Source of the DNA: an uncultured Prevotellaceae bacterium
Lineage (GTDB): Bacteria; Bacteroidota; Bacteroidia; Bacteroidales; Bacteroidaceae
Direction: 5' to 3'
Length of the DNA: 16,305 nt
Assembly: GCA_946644025.1 (NCBI GenBank)
Contig: CAMPCG010000029.1
Coordinates: forward strand, 1-16,305
In this document: positions 13,596 to 16,305 of the stretch, in pieces
How positions within the stretch are numbered: position 1 is the first letter of the stretch
How the letters are laid out: each line of letters opens with the position of its first letter
Position numbers and translations under genes: made by a program
Notes under the pieces: generated by a model
The model's database searches: none
What the model saw: the letters and a program-made list of their open reading frames with translations, nothing else
Told to the model about the DNA's origin: nothing

Positions 13596-15098
13596 ATGAT
13601 TGCACGTTTGACCGCTGCTGAGGCAGCATCACTGATTAAGAATGGCGAGCAGCTCGCCATGAGCGGCTTCACGCCAGCCGGCGTAGCCAAGGCAACAACA
13701 AGGGAACTGGCCAAGAAGGCCCAGGCCGAGCACGAGGCCGGCCGTGAGTTCAAGGTGGCTATCTTCACCGGAGCATCGACGGGTCAGAGCACCGACGGCG
13801 ACCTGGCAAACGCCCAGGCCATTCTCTACCGTGCCCCCTACACCACAAACCCCGACTTCCGCAAGCATGTCAATGCCGGCGAGATTCCCTACAACGACCT
13901 GCACCTGAGCCACATGGCCCAGGAGCTGCGCTATGGCTTCTATGGCGACATTGACTGGGCCATACTCGAGGTCTGCGAAATTGAGGAGGTGGGCGATGAG
14001 GTACGCGTCTACCTGACCGCCGCCGGTGGCATCAGCCCCACGGCAGCCCGTCTGGCCAAGAAGGTCATCCTCGAGCTGAACACCTTCCACAGCCCCAACG
14101 CCAAGTACATCCACGATGTCTACGAGCCTCTCGACCCGCCTTACCGCAAGCCCATACCCATCTTTAATGTGGGCGACCGCATCGGCAAGCCCTACGTGTC
14201 GATTCCCCGTGAGAAGATTGCCGGCGTGGTGGAGTGCAACATTCCCGACGAGGCCCGCGCCTTCAAGGACAGCGACCCCGTGACCGACAAGATTGGCTAC
14301 CTCACGGCAGAGTTCCTCGTTTCGGAGCTGCACGCCGGACGTATGCCCAAGGAGTTCCTGCCCTTGCAGAGCGGAGTGGGCAGCACGGCCAACGCCATAC
14401 TCGGTGCACTGGGACAGGACAAGCACGTGCCCGACTTCAACATCTACACCGAGGTCATCCAGAACTCGGTCATCGAGATGATGCTCAACGGCCGAGTGAA
14501 GGACGCCTCGGCCTGCTCGCTCACCGTGAGCAACGAATGCCTGATGCAGGTGTACGACAACATTGGCTACTTCAAAGACCACCTGACACTGCGCCAGAGC
14601 GAGATTTCCAACCACCCCGCCGTCATCCGTCGTCTGGGTGTCATCGCCATCAACACCGCCATCGAGGTGGACCTCTACGGCAACGTGAACTCCACCCACA
14701 TCAGCGGCACGAAGATGATGAACGGCATTGGCGGCTCGGGCGACTTCGAGCGCAACGCCTACCTGAGCATCTTCACCTGCCCGTCGACGGCCAAGGGCGG
14801 TCTCATCTCGTCGATAGTGCCCATGGTGACCCACCAGGACTCGTCGGAGCACGACGTGAACGTCATCGTCACCGAGCAGGGTATTGCCGACCTGCGCCAC
14901 AAGAGCCCCATGCAGCGCGCCGAGGCCATCATCGAGAACTGCGCCCATCCCGACTACCGTCCGCTGCTGCGTGAATATCTGAAGCTGGGCAGTGGCGGCC
15001 ACACCCGCCACTGCCTCACCGCCGCCTTTGCCATGCACGACACGCTGGCTCGCAAGGGCGACATGCACCTGACTGACTTCTCGGAGTATGTGAAATAA
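13596..15098 (+). CDS. Acetyl-CoA hydrolase/transferase family CoA-transferase, probably succinyl-CoA:acetate type
   Basis: The protein has 500 residues, full length for this class I CoA-transferase family (AarC/Cat1-like). The N-terminal half has GFTPAGVAKATT and IFTGASTGQSTDGDLA. The C-terminal half has LQSGVGSTANAILGAL, then IYTEVIQNSVIEM with E286 as the expected catalytic Glu that forms the CoA thioester. Next come GIGGSGDFERNAYLSIF and HDVNVIVTEQGIADLRHKSP, all family hallmarks. The cytosolic enzyme moves CoA between short-chain acids, for instance succinyl-CoA with acetate or propionyl-CoA with succinate. This fits acetate/succinate/propionate fermentation in the Bacteroidales, but the substrate pair cannot be fixed from sequence. 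The stop TAA overlaps the next gene's ATG by one base (TAATG), so translation of the antiporter is probably coupled. The leader consists of heptamer repeats. Confidence 0.92.
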   Translation: MIARLTAAEAASLIKNGEQLAMSGFTPAGVAKATTRELAKKAQAEHEAGREFKVAIFTGASTGQSTDGDLANAQAILYRAPYTTNPDFRKHVNAGEIPYNDLHLSHMAQELRYGFYGDIDWAILEVCEIEEVGDEVRVYLTAAGGISPTAARLAKKVILELNTFHSPNAKYIHDVYEPLDPPYRKPIPIFNVGDRIGKPYVSIPREKIAGVVECNIPDEARAFKDSDPVTDKIGYLTAEFLVSELHAGRMPKEFLPLQSGVGSTANAILGALGQDKHVPDFNIYTEVIQNSVIEMMLNGRVKDASACSLTVSNECLMQVYDNIGYFKDHLTLRQSEISNHPAVIRRLGVIAINTAIEVDLYGNVNSTHISGTKMMNGIGGSGDFERNAYLSIFTCPSTAKGGLISSIVPMVTHQDSSEHDVNVIVTEQGIADLRHKSPMQRAEAIIENCAHPDYRPLLREYLKLGSGGHTRHCLTAAFAMHDTLARKGDMHLTDFSEYVK

Positions 15099-16305
15099 TG
15101 ATGAAGCGTGGACTGCTGGCTCTCTCCCCACTCTTGGTGTTCGTCGCGCTCTACTTGGTGACGAGCATCGTTGCGGGCGATTTCTACCGCGTCCCCATCA
15201 CTGTAGCATTCCTGGTGGCCTCCGTCTATGCCGTGTGCATAGGGCGGGGGCCACTGCGTAGTCGTATAGATCTCTTCAGCCGTGGCGGCGGCAATGGGCA
15301 GATGATGCTCATGGTGTGGATCTTCGTGCTCTCAGGCGCCTTTGCCTACACGGCCAAGGCGATGGGCAGCGTCGATGCCACTGTGCAGCTCACCCTGTCT
15401 GTGCTGCCCTCCCACATGCTGCTCTCGGGCCTGTTCATAGCAGCCTGCTTCGTGTCGCTGAGCATTGGCACGAGCGTGGGCACCATCGTGGCCCTCACGC
15501 CCATTGCCGCCGGCGTGGCCCAGGAGACGGGCGCCGACATAGCACTGGTGACGGCGGCCGTCGTGGGAGGCTCGTTCTTCGGCGACAACCTCTCGTTCAT
15601 CAGCGACACTACCATCATTTCCACCCAGACTCAGGGCTGCAAGTTGAGCGACAAGTTCCGGGTGAACTCGTTCATCGTCATTCCTGCCGCCGTCATCATC
15701 CTCTTCCTCTACGTCGTCTTGGGCAGTGGCATGACGGCTCCGGCCAACCATGGAGAGGCCGACTTCTGGCTGGTGCTGCCCTATCTTGTCGTGCTCGTCA
15801 CGGCAGTCTTCGGCATGAACGTCATGGCCGTGCTCACGCTGGGCATTGTGCTCACGGGCATCGTGGGACTTGCCACCGGAGCCTTCGCCGACGTCTATGC
15901 CTGGATGCAGTCGCTGGGCGAGGGCGTGGTCTCCATGGGCGAGCTCATCATCATTACCATGCTGGCCGGCGGACTGCTGGAGACGGTGAAGACGATGGGC
16001 GGCATAGACTTCATCATCGGCCGACTGACGCGCCATGTCAGCAGCAAGCGCGGGGCCGAGATGGCCATCGGCGCACTGGTGGTGATGGTGAACTTCTGCA
16101 CGGCCAACAACACTGTGGCCATCATCACCGTGGGCGGCATAGCCCGCCAGATAGGAGAGCGGTTCCACCTCGACCCCCGCAAGTGCGCCTCACTGCTCGA
16201 CACCTTCTCGTGCACCGCCCAGGGTCTCATACCCTACGGCGCCCAGCTGCTCATGGCTGCCGGACTGGCCGGCATCAACCCAGTGAGCATCATTCCCCAC
16301 CTATA
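15098..16305 (+). CDS. NhaC-family Na+/H+ antiporter (3' end outside window)
   Basis: The frame opens at ATG 15098 (TAATG with the CoA-transferase stop; a second ATG follows at 15101) and stays open to the window end, giving 402 residues without a stop. It starts MMKRGLLALSPLLVFVALYL and is strongly hydrophobic, with about nine or ten helices visible. Segments GTSVGTIVALTPIA, GGSFFGDNLSFISDTTIIST and VNFCTANNTVAIITVGGIA match the NhaC/ion-transporter superfamily, including the Asp/Asn residues of the discontinuous helices. It would exchange cytoplasmic Na+ for protons, although NhaC relatives also include malate/lactate antiporters (MleN type), so solute exchange is possible. Placement right after a fermentative CoA-transferase gives that alternative some weight. 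Confidence 0.88.
   Translation, partial: MMKRGLLALSPLLVFVALYLVTSIVAGDFYRVPITVAFLVASVYAVCIGRGPLRSRIDLFSRGGGNGQMMLMVWIFVLSGAFAYTAKAMGSVDATVQLTLSVLPSHMLLSGLFIAACFVSLSIGTSVGTIVALTPIAAGVAQETGADIALVTAAVVGGSFFGDNLSFISDTTIISTQTQGCKLSDKFRVNSFIVIPAAVIILFLYVVLGSGMTAPANHGEADFWLVLPYLVVLVTAVFGMNVMAVLTLGIVLTGIVGLATGAFADVYAWMQSLGEGVVSMGELIIITMLAGGLLETVKTMGGIDFIIGRLTRHVSSKRGAEMAIGALVVMVNFCTANNTVAIITVGGIARQIGERFHLDPRKCASLLDTFSCTAQGLIPYGAQLLMAAGLAGINPVSIIPHL

Noticed and set aside
13629..15131. Minus-strand open frame of 500 codons opposite the CoA-transferase
   Set aside because: The plus-strand gene has all family motifs; the antisense product is Val/His/Gly-rich without domain signals.
15332..16168. Minus-strand open frame opposite the antiporter
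   Set aside because: The plus strand encodes a continuous NhaC-type membrane protein; the antisense frame is His/Asp-rich and unlike any family I know.

Overview
The window looks like a chromosomal segment of a GC-rich member of the Bacteroidales, most likely Prevotella or a close relative. Three things point there. Upstream regions carry the Bacteroidetes promoter form TTTG-N20-TAnnTTTG instead of -35/-10 boxes. The gene families are typical of the group: a bacterial alpha-2-macroglobulin, a GH127/GH146 arabinofuranosidase, an ExbB-ExbD-ExbD cluster and a succinyl-CoA:acetate-type CoA-transferase. Ribosome binding sites are weak or absent.

Layout. (1) 1-873 (+) is the 3' end of an alpha-2-macroglobulin-like gene. 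It meets a minus-strand block tail to tail with a gap of 6 bases. (2) The minus-strand block, in transcription order, is: a DIP1984-family coiled-coil protein (8897-8439), a 100-residue Cys/His-rich ORF (8442-8140), a large Dna2-like nuclease-helicase (8143-4691), an isopropylmalate/citramalate synthase-family enzyme (4613-3081) and a secreted beta-L-arabinofuranosidase (3054-880). The first three overlap by 4 bases at each junction, so they are probably translated together. (3) 8945-9300 holds a long inverted repeat, tRNA-Leu(UAG), a hairpin and tRNA-Val(GAC), all oriented on the minus strand, with a textbook promoter upstream. (4) 9360-11467 (+) is an energy-transduction cluster: ExbB, a 33-residue one-helix microprotein too short for ordinary gene calling, ExbD1 and ExbD2. 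(5) 13445-11445 (-) holds an AmpG-like MFS transporter and dihydrofolate reductase, separated by 13 tandem copies of an AT-rich octamer. (6) 13596-16305 (+) holds an acetyl-CoA hydrolase/transferase-family CoA-transferase whose stop codon overlaps the start of an NhaC-family Na+/H+ antiporter that runs off the window.

How the genes work together. ExbB/ExbD proteins would use the proton gradient to energise TonB-dependent outer-membrane uptake, but no tonB is present here. The CoA-transferase belongs to fermentative acetate/succinate/propionate metabolism, and its coupling to an antiporter suggests a link between acid production and ion homeostasis. The DIP1984/small ORF/Dna2-like unit is the best candidate for an undercharacterised system. 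The sequence supports co-expression and a DNA-processing role, but it does not show that the unit is a defence system.

No gene-free stretch exceeds 300 bases. The larger spacers (8898-9024, 9235-9359, 12015-12179, 13446-13595) carry the hairpins, promoters and tandem repeats listed below. No insertion sequence, integrase or CRISPR array was seen.
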